Assembly (NCBI GenBank): GCA_902826865.1
Contig: CADEGN010000016.1
Location: forward strand, 1-49,008
Source: an uncultured Myxococcales bacterium
GTDB taxonomy: Bacteria > Myxococcota_A > Polyangia > Nannocystales > Nannocystaceae
Direction of reading: 5' to 3'
Length of the DNA: 49,008 bases
Shown: in pieces, positions 29,601 to 35,720 of the stretch
Layout: every line of letters begins with the position of its first letter
Position numbering within the stretch: position 1 is the first letter of the stretch
Program-made: the position numbers and the translations under genes
Notes under the pieces: generated by a model
Seen by the model: the letters and a program-made list of their open reading frames with translations, nothing else
Database searches by the model: none
Told to the model about the DNA's origin: nothing

Positions 29601-29614
29601 TGAGTGAGTTCCAT
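17672..29614 (-). CDS. gltI: Giant TPR protein, GltI-like gliding machinery component
   Basis: A single uninterrupted reading frame of 3980 residues. Residues up to about 385 hold helical repeats, and about 388-518 form a Pro/Glu/Ala-rich linker. From about 520 to 3650 a unit of about 73 residues repeats some 40 times. Each unit is two TPR-type helix pairs with signatures such as A(I)xxYxxxLxxDPxNxxALxxLxxLY and Wxx(L). The last 270 residues are a non-TPR helical domain. No signal peptide or membrane helix is visible, so it is cytoplasmic. Size, architecture and neighbours match GltI of the Myxococcus Glt complex (about 3800 residues), a cytoplasmic scaffold; this identity is inferred from remembered features. 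It has its own promoter and is convergent with the hydantoinase-like gene. Confidence 0.82.
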   Translation of the reverse strand: MELTQRIKQRLREVEDWNVVLDELEAEANAVADKLAQSRALFDLGRACEDVFLDQARAMTCYQQAFKADQTNLAALRHARSIYQEMAHLEMVTRLMGLELQRNKDEALAAELNYAFGTAQLNQRKIDEARSYLEAAQALAPNETMYSDRFQEVIYDRKNWQLGLDNVMAQLRALTGSDDPLGADVVKRGHAISALYLRAARILQQESPDDPRLLPCAFKALDADPSNNEAGFIAETLLAATGHLQHVQKLQDRRVAHTDDPTARLRLMLHAARVWQVRLNKPEMAAYFHHQALDLALEHRLFDVGFGRDWHLAAYRRLLQAADELGNADSLIPLAERAVGVFDEHDAAIMALSAGELAWRKFKDVETARRFFARAAKFADSHPSIVAFRKAEGGFEDVEPPPAAPVDASDGDGSAAQPATSSPAAYERTTAKLAAVEAEESLDAAPEPESVAVAEPVAEPLAVDEPDVVEPDPEPDPEPVVARPEPKPEPVRPAPTEQARTAARPQPVSEPEPAGEPGEIDGESFTAAQLTVIRKAEAAEKGSKRQIDLWREAITAAPDKTYPRSRLKALYAEQNKWSNVADLLKEQLKHLPDTDIAGREQVNWELVEVYRDQLRQPGLVVTTLAALEKLLEDAGQTTELLRVIEAQQNQFEQMKRWPDLIGRIRRRAELSPNSDEQKSLHLQAGNLFLDKFNNQAEAIKSYEAVLEVDPMEPTAIAKLKDLYGRRRDWERMIAVQQKELGLIADPTERKAQLLEIARTAGQKIKKPSLSIELWTQLLELDPGNVEALQNLEQLQEREKAWPELADTLEKLCAATTDQAALGNFLVKLGLLYGDKLNDSPAAIRTWEKLYEIDPENRRAQDALKKLYLQEGNMDALEQFYARQDKWGEFVRVLERESEGATGASKIALLLKIADLYRDKLAKPDRAMRSLEKALTDDPRNLVVAEKLIELYEEADDERNISVPLRIKLDHAEDPADRQRLLRRLADLAERVLIDPTSAFGYYRKAFDEDYTGSDVRSHLNRLAASTSGWGLLADSLESAISKFGSSSDSLPLRLELAGIQESKLVDLDAALKINQAILEIEPEQPTALESLERLFLALGREEDLLNVLRTKLSLAANDDDRRATQTRMGSIQEQLGHHDEAIAAYQAVLASGVEDPTVLAALDRIFLSLGRWPELADILARELAARPDDDIDGRCELLQRSGMLQHDKLGNPSAAIRFYQEVLTLDPLHDGARERLEGWLDDPKHQVEVAGLLLPVYESAEEWPQVVRCLEIQAAASETSSQRVELLLRIGHITAQRVGDASAAFSVFGRAFTEDPLSDSAQNELETLATIENRWEDVAALYEEAVAKDLPSGKMRSLLTRLAELYDGQLGEPAKAIVCYQRATDIDPEDASALDALDALYTRDQNWGALLDVYRRKVDLENDPRARESLRFKIASLQEDMLGRADDAILTYTDILADDDVNLRAISALDRLYQSRQKWPELAENLARQLALVGDLGQQVELNLRLGALRLRQLGQTALAIETYAIVLELEPQNESALEALEGLLGDEQHQMAVARILESVYRQSNDWKSLIATYEIMVKHSLEPSEKIRLLHRIGELHEIGGEEPERAFDAYGRALRDDPANADTQDKLEGLARQLGSYGALVTLYESVVDDVVDDELRIALLGKVAQFYESAIDDAAKAAATYGKILGVDPANFTAVDALISVHERTENYGALVDAVVRKADMIEVPDDQKKLLLYAANVRESVMEDSEGAIKLYQQVLSIDDSDRTALDALVKLFIQLERWEQLKDVYQRQSELATDPDDRRQALYVLGQVYDRELADTARAIDTYQAVLDIDPSDSQAIAALDRLYGTAARWLDQLQILERAVDAADVPEEQTAYRYRIGGLWEAQLGDMVRAVESYREVLNHDPEHKPTIDALDRIVHGDNEPMLAAQVLAPLYEQSGDPERLVDVIEVMIRHTEDPVARIDRLHGLAAILERQLSEFDRAFDAYARALAIDPQSELTIGQLERLAEVTGDWERYSALLADQSGKTSDPLVKVQLLTRLARTHEQRLGNLDGAISRHLEILAVDPENVSAIHALDRLFSGLQRWRELVTNLQRQIGITGDEHEVIGLYYRMGQIYQYSLDDAESAIAAYREILNLDPAHADTLEALEAIFQTGVHQAEIAEILEPIYHSAERWDALIKLGEVKINNTTDLAEQLQIIQQVAEICEHRLGDADQAYLWWLRGYLGDPTNEHVCQEMERLAEITQEWSHIVDVGQTILEENPSPAVRLAVLARSARVLDEKLADSDRAIDAYRMVLDIDPDDAAALGALDRIYTGAGMGHELAEILQRRIRGTMDGELLVDLESRLAGVYENVLAQPEQAIAAYNRALGHDSRNQAALERLEYLYISQYRWAELFDVYQKMADTANTDDDMADCYQRMAKLSSDALAQEDQAIDLWNRVLELRGDDPLALGELAALHARNSRWDELVEVLERQVLAIDDTPTKIQAYQTLGRVYGEHLGRERNALEAWLNALDLDDANIDTLQALHRIYEGNQAWVELIDILQRLISLGPDALGLDQLRELYAKVGRIQGEYLMASDQAIDAWNQVLEMAPTDMEALKALEDLYTQQGRWSEAIETLERKSKAIGDKEGKVDVLMQIASIWEERLQDKYQAAGAYQEILELDNTHLAASEALENIHRETGDFDALAELLIGRADVIEDKVTKVETLQQAAKVYEENMGDADNAFAILQVAFNIDYANDYTARELERIATQAGKWSELLSEYNGLVQQIEDPNERCELWVKIGRWYGEHLNRPDYGIQSLEKALALNPESVSALRELANFHRRSENWNELAQSLARIIPFEQEPSDQSATLLELAEVQETKRGDVGAAIESYRRVREVDTDSVVALDALIRLHEGRGDWQDLVACLERRAAVSEELEDRQRLRKHAGYVLEVNLGDAAAAIETYKAIQTEDPGDLDALQSLERLYVNGGRVVEYLETLEAQLDVTGDVEDQIVIYEKMAHALVTMSNDRERAAETLEKVISLDPARDVTYRQLEELYASMEKWTELVETYRSHVNATDDPTMKVALLTAMGEVYEKQVEDVDRAIETYGQILQLDPYNFEAASTLSRLQEAIEDWPNAIQTMGQLAELTRDPGQRTELLTRIARVQHQKLGASEDAEYRLNQALEIDPSHVGALVLLGEIYKQRGDWLKASRVLETASEHSHNALERTNLAAEAAFINYEELDNRDKAVELFGKTLSYDPEHVKVGRVLADIYYEGGHYAYCDGIYDMLTRKVDSLELDDDQQRELFLRAAKTARALGNAEKALKQYKRAYDIDSTNHDVLTGMADLLFEREDWERSFKLYQTILVQHRDTQSSEDTVRVYHRLGTIKNRQNEPRKALNYFEKALEVDPHHEETLTAVIALQSSGATPDWEGVISAKRALIDISPDGDAQFALWKDIGELSATKLNNKDKAAAAYSAALDLRPDDYPLLHTLLELYTTSRRWTDAISIIDRIVEIEKDPPRRAKYHYTAAVLLRDELGMNDEAVERFNTVLDDDPSMLKAFQAVDTQLTRSKDWKALERAYRKMLKRLPQDGNEQLKVTLWSNLAEIYRTRLQDYQSAVAAYEVAAKLDPDNVDRHMKMAELYERLMEVNPKQYVDAAVREHQILIANEPFRYESYHALFQIYTAASEVDKAFCVASVLNFLKKATDDEANYVERHKRGDFVMARQRLSEDTLRKHVFHPDQDLYLTGILGLIAPAVAAWRAQPLPSTLGANERVDIQIDPSLFSRMAKYVKDVLNVSTPDVYLRPADPGDLTLMNVKRDETLHPSLVVFQNLLRGKSESHLAFALGRYMMELYLPHYCYVALERSPQNLKQVFLACLRAVGMPVQTDNVAALDIIAREITGRMQPAALDQLRSLMQKFIDAGGSTDVKRWAAAAELTSYRVGLLLCHDLRIAGQMISQEPSTLGTTMGPRDKIKELVLYSISEDYFTARRAVGVTVT

Positions 29615-29668
29615 CTGGGCGCTATCCTTCGAGACTTACAGGGGATTTCGTCGCGCGGGACGTGCTGG

Positions 29669-29697
29669 ATATAACACGGCGGCGCGTGCGGCTTCAA
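29669..29697 (-). promoter_or_regulatory. Sigma-70-like promoter of the giant TPR gene
   Basis: Minus strand: TTGAAG (29697-29692), exactly 17 nt, TTATAT (29674-29669). Predicted initiation near 29661 leaves a leader of about 47 nt containing AAGGA before the ATG at 29614. It stands out in very GC-rich DNA. Confidence 0.62.
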
Positions 29698-29872
29698 TGC
29701 CGCCGTCGCGTCCGCCGGGCCCCGGCCCCGCATCAGCAGCAGCTTGAGTCGCGTTGGGCTCCATGCGAATGCGTGTTTGCGAGGCCGCCCTCGCGATGGT
29801 GACGACGCGGAACCCAGCCACACGGGTTCCGGCTACCGCACACGCACGCACGCAACTAGCGACCAGCCCCGA

Positions 29873-29915
29873 CCCGGTCGGCGCGACGGGACCGGGGGCC
29901 ACTCGCCGGGGAGTG
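29873..29915 (-). terminator. Tandem GC hairpins after the TPR lipoprotein gene
   Basis: Two adjacent inverted repeats lie just downstream of the stop at 29923: GAGTG/CACTC (29911-29915 with 29900-29904) and a 7-bp GACCGGG/CCCGGTC (29890-29896 with 29873-29879). No U-tract follows, so termination is only plausible. The remaining 175 nt up to the gltI promoter show no gene. Confidence 0.35.
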
Positions 29916-29922
29916 CACCCGT

Positions 29923-30870
29923 TCAGATGACGTCTTGCATGCGCGCAATCGTGTTCTGCGCGGCCTGCTTGATATCTTCCGGGGTGTCATTGCCGGCCTT
30001 CTGCATGAAGGCCTGCAAGTTCTCCACGGCTTCTTTGCGGTTGCGCAGCTCGGCGTACGCCATGCCGAGGCCGAACAGCACGTCGACCATCTCGGGATCG
30101 AGCGCCTTCGCCTTCTTGAACGACTCAACCGCTTCTGTCGGCTTGTTGAGCGACAGCTGGGCCCGGCCGAGGCCGTTCCACATGCCGCCGTCCTTGTCGT
30201 TCACCTTCGTACCCGTCTCGAGCACCAAGTGGCCGACGTTGGCAAAGCCGTAGTCGATGTACATGTTGCCGAGTGAGACAAAGGCGAGGCTATAGGTGGG
30301 ACGCAGCTCGATGGACTTGCGGAAGGCTTGATCAGCCTTTTGGGGCTGGTCGAGCTTCTCGAACAGCGCACCCATCCGGTAGTTGGCCTTGTAGTGGCTG
30401 GGATCGAGCGTGATCGCCTGTTGGAATTGGGCGATCGCGTCCTGGTACTTCTTGTCACGATCGACCTGGCTGACGCCCGGGGCGTCGCCCTGGGACGCAA
30501 GGACCGCCCCGAGCTGGTACGGGTAGTCCGCCTGCGGGTTCTGCTTCATGTTGTCGATCGCGCTGCGGAACATCTTCTCGGCGTCGACCAGCTTGCCCTG
30601 CTTGCGGTACATCTGGCCGAGCGTCCAATACGGCTCGGGGAAGGACGGATCGATTTCGATCGCCTCGCGTAACGCCTTTTCCGCGCCGGAGCTGTTGTTG
30701 CGCTTGTCGAGGGAGATGCCTTCGTTGAGCCGGCTGATCGCCTGCACCCTCTGCCGACTCGCGAGTTCGCACCCGGGTTGGGTTGTGAAGAGGGGGGCGA
30801 GCAGGACGAGGAGCGTGGCAAATCGGCGCATGATCTCTCGGTCGCGTCGCAGGGCGCGAATCCGCGGCAT
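29923..30870 (-). CDS. TPR lipoprotein, second AglT/GltE-like component
   Basis: A TPR protein of about 315 residues. ATG 30870 has a good ribosome-binding site (GGTGGAG, 5-nt spacing); ATG 30831 (302 residues) gives a tighter signal peptide and is a real alternative. The leader RRFATLLVLLAPLF ends in TTQPGC, a weak lipobox, so it is probably an outer-membrane-directed lipoprotein. Six or so TPRs follow (for example AEKALREAIEIDPSFPEPYW, AIAQFQQAITLDPSHYKANY). In Myxococcus GltE/AglT is a TPR outer-membrane lipoprotein. This gene is a shorter relative placed between the GltG-like and GltI-like genes, and may serve as an alternative GltE, since the main copy is interrupted. Confidence 0.8.
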   Translation of the reverse strand: MPRIRALRRDREIMRRFATLLVLLAPLFTTQPGCELASRQRVQAISRLNEGISLDKRNNSSGAEKALREAIEIDPSFPEPYWTLGQMYRKQGKLVDAEKMFRSAIDNMKQNPQADYPYQLGAVLASQGDAPGVSQVDRDKKYQDAIAQFQQAITLDPSHYKANYRMGALFEKLDQPQKADQAFRKSIELRPTYSLAFVSLGNMYIDYGFANVGHLVLETGTKVNDKDGGMWNGLGRAQLSLNKPTEAVESFKKAKALDPEMVDVLFGLGMAYAELRNRKEAVENLQAFMQKAGNDTPEDIKQAAQNTIARMQDVI

Positions 30871-30952
30871 CGTAGCTCCACCACCGGCGCGGTGACAAGA
30901 CTCCCCGAGGATCGCGTTTTGCCGGACCGTCTGGTAGTCCAGGGCACGATTA

Positions 30953-30989
30953 CGCCGCAAACCGCCCGTGGGGGCCAGGGTTCGCGGCG
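30953..30989 (-). terminator. Stem-loop between the FHA protein gene and the TPR lipoprotein gene
   Basis: An 11-bp inverted repeat with one G-U pair (CGCCGCGAACC at 30989-30979, GGTTTGCGGCG at 30963-30953, minus strand) separates the two genes. No U-run follows on the minus strand, so it may attenuate or protect mRNA rather than stop transcription fully. Confidence 0.4.
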
Positions 30990-31007
30990 TTTGTCCGAGG
31001 CGCTCGC

Positions 31008-32996
31008 TCAGCCCCCGGTCGTGAGCACGAAGGGGTAAGTGATGATGGCGTGCCCGCCCGAGCTGCCGGTGGGGAAACGCCAACGTTTCACGGCGCGCGC
31101 GATGCATTGTTCGGTGCTTCCGTCACCGAGCGAGCTCTCCACCACCGCGGAGGCCGGGACGTTGCCACCCGGTCCGATCGTGAACTGAATGGCCACCCGG
31201 CCGCTCAGGTTCGGCTTGCGCACGAGGCCCTGATCGTAGCAGCCCCGGATCTCGTTGATGTGCGACCGCACGACCCGCCGGACCACCTCCTTGTCGACCA
31301 CGCCCTCGAACTCGCCCTTCGTCAGCCTCACCTCCGGTACCTTGGTCCGGCGCTTGTCGAACCGCGCACCGTGCCCGTTCTTGTAACCGATGCCCCCTTG
31401 CCCGTTTTTGCCGGTCGTCCCGATGGTGCCGACCGCACCGAGACCGATAACGCCGTCGGCATCGCCGCCGCCGCCGCGTCCGGGGCCGATCAGGCCGAGC
31501 CCGCCCAAGCCATGGGCCTCGCCGTGCTCGAGCCCGTGAACGTTGCCCCACAGATCTTCGTCCGCATCGCCGACCGTGAACGCCGCGCCGTTCACGCTGG
31601 CGAGAAAGTGGCCAGAGTCGGCCGCCATCATTCCCAACAGGCCGCTACGGCGCACTTCGTCGCTGAAGGTGCGACCGATCTGCGGCACCGCGTCGCGCGG
31701 TCCCTTCGCCTGGTACATCTTGTTCGCGACCCGTGAGCTCGGCTTGCCCATCTTGCCTTCCGGTGCAGGGGCCCGTTTGCCTGGGCTTCCCGCCGTGGAG
31801 ATCTCCTTGTTGTCGGGGTTGTCGATCGCCTCCTCTGGTTCCTCCTCGGGGGGCGCATCGGGCTGCGCGAGGTAACCGACGAACCGGTTGTCAGCGAGTG
31901 CCTCGTCGCTGGCCAGCTCCTGCAGTGCCTCGGGAATGAGGTGGACGAGTCCGAGCAACGACCCGACCATCACAAACGCGGCGGCGTTGTAGATCCAAAA
32001 CGGCCTGTCGGTGGCTGCTCGTCCGGCCACGTGACGGCCAGGGGCCACCGCGGCAACGTCGAAGACTAGCTCGCCGAGCTCGATGCGGGCCTTGGCACCG
32101 CGCGGCAAGACGACGTCGCGCGTTCCGCCGAAGTCCTGGAGTTCACGCCGCGCTCCGTCCAACTCGAGGTATCCGCGCATCTTGTCGGCGATGTGCAGAA
32201 CGACCCCATCGCGATCGCAACGCACGAGCGTGAGACCATCGCCCACCAGCTCGCCCGAGGCCGGGAAACTGGCATTGGGACCCTCGCCAAGGCTGTAGGA
32301 CGCCGCGATGGGATCCCGGCGCCGGATCAGTCCGGCGGCCAGCGGCACGAGTCCAGCGAGGGTGAGGACAACGCCGATCCCGCCGAGGCCCCAACCTGGC
32401 ACCGTTGGCGCCGACCGGCCCGCATCGACGGCGGCCTGCCTCGCTTGCGCGTGCCCCTGCCAATCCTGGCTGAGATCCTGGGCGAACAGTGCCGCGCCGC
32501 CGAGGCACAGCAGGGCGCCGAGGGCGAGGTACGCACTCGAATCGATCCGTCGCCGCGCATCGGGGGCGCCAACGTGGCGGGCGTCGACGACACGCTGATT
32601 CCATCGGGTTATCACTTGCGCGACCGCGGGCTCGTGGACGAGCTCAATCGTCGGGTCGTCGGGCGCTTGAGCCCGGAGCCCCGACGCGACCGCGGGCTCG
32701 AGTTCAACGAACAGCGTGTAGGGGCCGAGCTCGATCCGATCGCCAGCCTTCACCACAGAGGAACGCTGGACCATCACACCATTGATCGACGTGCCGGTGG
32801 AGCTGCCGAGATCGACCAGCCTCACCTCGCCGCTGTTCACCTCAAGCACGGCGTGCATGCGCGCGATGGCATCGTCTTCGAGGCGCAGGTGACTCGATGG
32901 CAAGCGTCCGATCTTGACCATCTCGCGGGCCATCCGATGCGTCGCAATGCACTGACCTTGGGAGAAGACCTTGAGAGTGAGCGTTGAGCTGGACAC
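31008..32996 (-). CDS. FHA / three-helix membrane protein with AgmX-PglI (TonB-like) tail, second GltG-like copy
   Basis: The 662-residue product starts at GTG 32996, chosen because GGAGG lies 7 nt upstream. FHA domain about 1-95 (KIGRLPSSHLRLED, ARMHAVLEV, DLGSSTGTSING). Transmembrane helices lie near 154-175, 199-222 and 329-353; an odd number puts the FHA in the cytoplasm and the tail in the periplasm. A Glu/Pro-rich then Gly-rich stretch leads to the AgmX/PglI C-terminal domain (about 555-662: RRVVRSHINEIRGCYDQGL, GRVAIQFTIGPGG, QCIARAVKRWRFP), with the conserved Cys pair. In Myxococcus GltG (PglI) is an inner-membrane force-transducing part of the gliding complex. This copy lacks the Ala/Pro-rich linker of its neighbour, from which it is clearly duplicated. 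Confidence 0.86.
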   Translation of the reverse strand: MSSSTLTLKVFSQGQCIATHRMAREMVKIGRLPSSHLRLEDDAIARMHAVLEVNSGEVRLVDLGSSTGTSINGVMVQRSSVVKAGDRIELGPYTLFVELEPAVASGLRAQAPDDPTIELVHEPAVAQVITRWNQRVVDARHVGAPDARRRIDSSAYLALGALLCLGGAALFAQDLSQDWQGHAQARQAAVDAGRSAPTVPGWGLGGIGVVLTLAGLVPLAAGLIRRRDPIAASYSLGEGPNASFPASGELVGDGLTLVRCDRDGVVLHIADKMRGYLELDGARRELQDFGGTRDVVLPRGAKARIELGELVFDVAAVAPGRHVAGRAATDRPFWIYNAAAFVMVGSLLGLVHLIPEALQELASDEALADNRFVGYLAQPDAPPEEEPEEAIDNPDNKEISTAGSPGKRAPAPEGKMGKPSSRVANKMYQAKGPRDAVPQIGRTFSDEVRRSGLLGMMAADSGHFLASVNGAAFTVGDADEDLWGNVHGLEHGEAHGLGGLGLIGPGRGGGGDADGVIGLGAVGTIGTTGKNGQGGIGYKNGHGARFDKRRTKVPEVRLTKGEFEGVVDKEVVRRVVRSHINEIRGCYDQGLVRKPNLSGRVAIQFTIGPGGNVPASAVVESSLGDGSTEQCIARAVKRWRFPTGSSGGHAIITYPFVLTTGG

Positions 32997-33279
32997 GTGT
33001 ATTCCTCCGTCCCAACAGCACGCGACTACAGAGACCTCGAGCAGCGCGCACGGGATCACCGTGCACACGATGGCTGGCAGCTCATCGGCACGATCGCAAA
33101 TGGGGCGTAGAGCCCCGTGCGGCGCCGGTGTGCAACTCGAGATCAGATGTCGCGTTGTCGGAAGTTGTTTGTTGCTTCTTGTCAAGCTAGACAGCGACGC
33201 TGCCGCGAAGTTCCGTGCAGATGCCGCGGCGCGAATTCGGGGCAGGTCCAGGGTCGGGCGTTCACGCGTGCGCGACAAA
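32997..33279 (-). promoter_or_regulatory. Long leader of the second GltG-like gene
   Basis: About 280 nt without a gene between a terminator and the GTG at 32996. A consensus -35 hexamer TTGACA occurs at 33185-33180 (minus strand) in an A-rich stretch, but no matching -10 is visible 16-18 nt downstream, so the promoter type is unresolved. The Shine-Dalgarno GGAGG lies 7 nt before the start. Confidence 0.3.
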
Positions 33280-33314
33280 GCAAACGGGGCCGTTGCCCGT
33301 TGGCAACGACCCCG
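33280..33314 (-). terminator. Rho-independent terminator after gltG
   Basis: Minus strand: CGGGGTCGTTGCC (33314-33302), loop AACG, GGCAACGGCCCCG (33297-33285), 13 bp with one G-U pair, followed by TTTGCTTTG. It lies 28 nt past the gltG stop, so the two FHA genes are probably separate transcription units. Confidence 0.75.
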
Positions 33315-33341
33315 TCTTGAATCGAACGAGCGGCGCTTGGA

Positions 33342-35480
33342 TCAGCCGGCTTCGAGCACGAACGGGTAGGTAACCACCACGTTGCCGCCGCCATCGGGCT
33401 TCGGGAACTTCCAGCGCTTGACCGCCTTCGCGATGCACTGGCCGACGTTCTGATCCTTGATCGACGACTCCTGGACCACAGCCGCTGGCACACTACCGGA
33501 CGGACCGATGGTGAACTGCACCGCCACGCGACCCTTCAGGTTTGGATCGCGAACCAGGCCCTGGTTGTAGCAGTAGCGCACCTCATTGATGTGCGCTCGC
33601 ACAACGCGGCGAATGATGTCCTTGTCGAGGCCACCCTGCACAGTGGCCTTCGCCTGGCGCACCCGCGGAACGCGAGCCCCGCGACCGCCGAAGCCAGCGC
33701 CTGAGCCACGGCCATAACCAGAGCCGGTACCGCCGCCGCCGCCCTTGCCGATCGTGCCGACGTTGCCGAGGCCGATGGTGCCTTCGCCGGTACCACCGCC
33801 ACCGCGACCGGTGCCGACGAGACCGAGACCACCCACGCCATGCGCTTCACCGACCTCGGTCCCTGTGAGACCGCCCCACACGTCCTCGTCGTCATTGCCC
33901 ACCGCAAACGCGGCGCCATACGGCGAGGCGAGGAAGTGGCCGCTCTCCTGTTGGACCATGCCCAAGATACCGGCGTTACGCGCCATCATGTCGGGGTCGA
34001 AGTTGCGCGCCAGCTGCGGAATGGCGTCCTTCGGGCCCTTCATCGCGTACAAGCCCGACTTGTTCTTCGAGCTGGGCTTGCCCATCTTGCCCTCTTCGCC
34101 CTTGTGCCGCTGACCGGTGCCGCCAGCCTCGTCGTCGGAGTTCTCCTGCTCCGGTGGCGGCTCTTCCTCGGGCACCTCGTCGGGCTGATTCATATAGCCC
34201 ACGAAACGATTCGAGGCGGAGTTCTCATCCTCGTTCATCGAGAGCATGTCATCGGGGATCAGATGCACGAGTACGAGCAGAGAGCCGATGACAGCCAGCG
34301 ACGCGGCGTTGTAAAGCCAGAACGGCTTGTCAGCCTCGCTCTTGGTGGCGAGGACCCTGCCCGGAGCAACCGAGTTCACGTGGAACGTGAGATCGCCGTA
34401 TTGCACGCGGCAATGCGCGCCGCTTGGGATTGGAAAGGTGTACGCCGAGCCCGCGGAACCAGCACGACCCGAGGCAACGAGTTCGGGTAGCGGAATCTTC
34501 TGACCGTCGAGGTTGACCTCGCCGGCCATCTCGCGGGTGAACTGCAGGGCGTAGTCGTGGTCGCCCCCGCGCACGAGCGGGAATGCGACGTTGTCGGGCA
34601 AGCCCTGGGTCGGAACATGGAACGTCGCGTGGTGCCCTTCGCCCAAGGTGTAGTTCTGCACGCCGCTGTCGCGCAGGCGCGCGACGCCGAACATGAACGG
34701 CACGAGCCCGAGGAGCCCGAGGGCGATGCCGAAACCACCGAGGCCAAGCCCTGGAGCCGGCGGAGGCGAACGGACCTTCTCGACGGCCGCCTTAACTTCC
34801 TCCTCATAGGCCGCCCAGTCCTGGGTGACTTCGTAGGCGAAAATGCTCGCGCCGCCGACGAGGAGCAAGCCGCCCATGACGAAGAAGAGCGGGGCCTGAG
34901 CGGTCTTGCTCTTCACCTGGCCAACGTGCTGAACGTCGACCACCGTCCGGCCGTACATCGTCACGACCTCGGCGACGCGACTGCCGTCTTGGACCTCAAC
35001 TTCGCTCGCGTCGATCTGCATGACCGGTCGCTGCGGAGCGACCATCGCTTGCGCGGCCGCCACTTGGGTCGCCGCTGGCGCCGGTTGGGCCATTGGCACC
35101 ACCGCCGCCATGGGCGCGGGCGCAGCCATCGGCGCCGCCGACACCACCGTGGCCCCCTGCGGCACAACCGTCGCCGAGGCGGCGGAAAAATCCACCTCTA
35201 CGCGGAAGGGCCCAAACTCGAGGACGTCACCGGACTTGAGCACGTCGTTCTTCTCGACGCGGCGTCCGTTGAGGATCGTGCCCGTCGAGCTTCCGAGATC
35301 GATGACCCGGACGTCGGAGCCAGACACCTCGATGACCGCGTGCATACGCGCGACCGAGTCATCCTCGAGGCATAGATTGCTGCTCTTCAGCTTGCCGATC
35401 TTGATGACGTCTTGGGAGAGCGTCTTCTGTTCAACAAGCTGGCCGTTCTGGAAGATCTTGAGCGTCAATGACTGCGACAT
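33342..35480 (-). CDS. gltG: GltG (PglI)-like FHA membrane protein with AgmX-PglI tail
   Basis: The 712-residue product starts at ATG 35480, preceded by GGGGAG at 8 nt. FHA domain 1-98 (KIGKLKSSNLCLED, DLGSSTGTILNG). An Ala/Pro/Met-rich linker follows at about 105-155. Helices lie near 195-217, 243-267 and 385-408, a Pro/Glu-rich then Gly-rich (GTGRGGGG, GKGGGGGTGSGYG) segment comes next, and the AgmX/PglI C-terminal domain is at about 600-712 (RRVVRAHINEVRYCYNQGL ... QCIAKAVKRWKFP). The topology is cytoplasmic FHA and periplasmic TonB-like tail. Known role in Myxococcus: GltG works with GltJ in the inner membrane to pass motion from the AglRQS motor to periplasmic Glt parts. A 240-nt gap separates it from cglF. 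Confidence 0.87.
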   Translation of the reverse strand: MSQSLTLKIFQNGQLVEQKTLSQDVIKIGKLKSSNLCLEDDSVARMHAVIEVSGSDVRVIDLGSSTGTILNGRRVEKNDVLKSGDVLEFGPFRVEVDFSAASATVVPQGATVVSAAPMAAPAPMAAVVPMAQPAPAATQVAAAQAMVAPQRPVMQIDASEVEVQDGSRVAEVVTMYGRTVVDVQHVGQVKSKTAQAPLFFVMGGLLLVGGASIFAYEVTQDWAAYEEEVKAAVEKVRSPPPAPGLGLGGFGIALGLLGLVPFMFGVARLRDSGVQNYTLGEGHHATFHVPTQGLPDNVAFPLVRGGDHDYALQFTREMAGEVNLDGQKIPLPELVASGRAGSAGSAYTFPIPSGAHCRVQYGDLTFHVNSVAPGRVLATKSEADKPFWLYNAASLAVIGSLLVLVHLIPDDMLSMNEDENSASNRFVGYMNQPDEVPEEEPPPEQENSDDEAGGTGQRHKGEEGKMGKPSSKNKSGLYAMKGPKDAIPQLARNFDPDMMARNAGILGMVQQESGHFLASPYGAAFAVGNDDEDVWGGLTGTEVGEAHGVGGLGLVGTGRGGGGTGEGTIGLGNVGTIGKGGGGGTGSGYGRGSGAGFGGRGARVPRVRQAKATVQGGLDKDIIRRVVRAHINEVRYCYNQGLVRDPNLKGRVAVQFTIGPSGSVPAAVVQESSIKDQNVGQCIAKAVKRWKFPKPDGGGNVVVTYPFVLEAG

Positions 35481-35552
35481 GGCAGGCTCCCCTTGTCGGG
35501 TGGCGGGCGGTCAGGGGGTCAGGACAGCGGTGAACCGGCCGGGTTCCCAGCG

Positions 35553-35575
35553 CCCCGACATTCTCTGCGTCGGGG
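35553..35575 (-). promoter_or_regulatory. Hairpin in the gltG leader
   Basis: A perfect 7-bp inverted repeat (CCCCGAC/GTCGGGG, 9-nt loop) lies 73 nt upstream of the gltG start. No T-run follows. It could be a 5' UTR regulatory hairpin or mark the end of the cglF transcript; the rest of 35481-35720 shows no gene. Confidence 0.35.
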
Positions 35576-35720
35576 ATGGTGAGGGATCACACCAGGTTAA
35601 ATCTTGGAATCCTGGCGCTTTCCCGCCTACGGAGCTCGGTTTCGCAGGAACTTGCCCTGCGCTGGGCCGGCGGCGGCGGCGCGGAGGGATGGCCGCCGAG
35701 AAGTGCGTTCTCGAGGCGGC

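Noticed and set aside
17672-29614. Several separate TPR genes rather than one
   Set aside because: A single frame runs 11.9 kb without a stop, with constant composition and repeat phase; no internal start with ribosome-binding site and stop pair was seen.
35600-35720. Sigma-54 promoter before gltG
   Set aside because: A GGGCAAGTTCCTGC stretch has GG and GC 10 nt apart but poor agreement with TGGCAC-N5-TTGC at the other positions.
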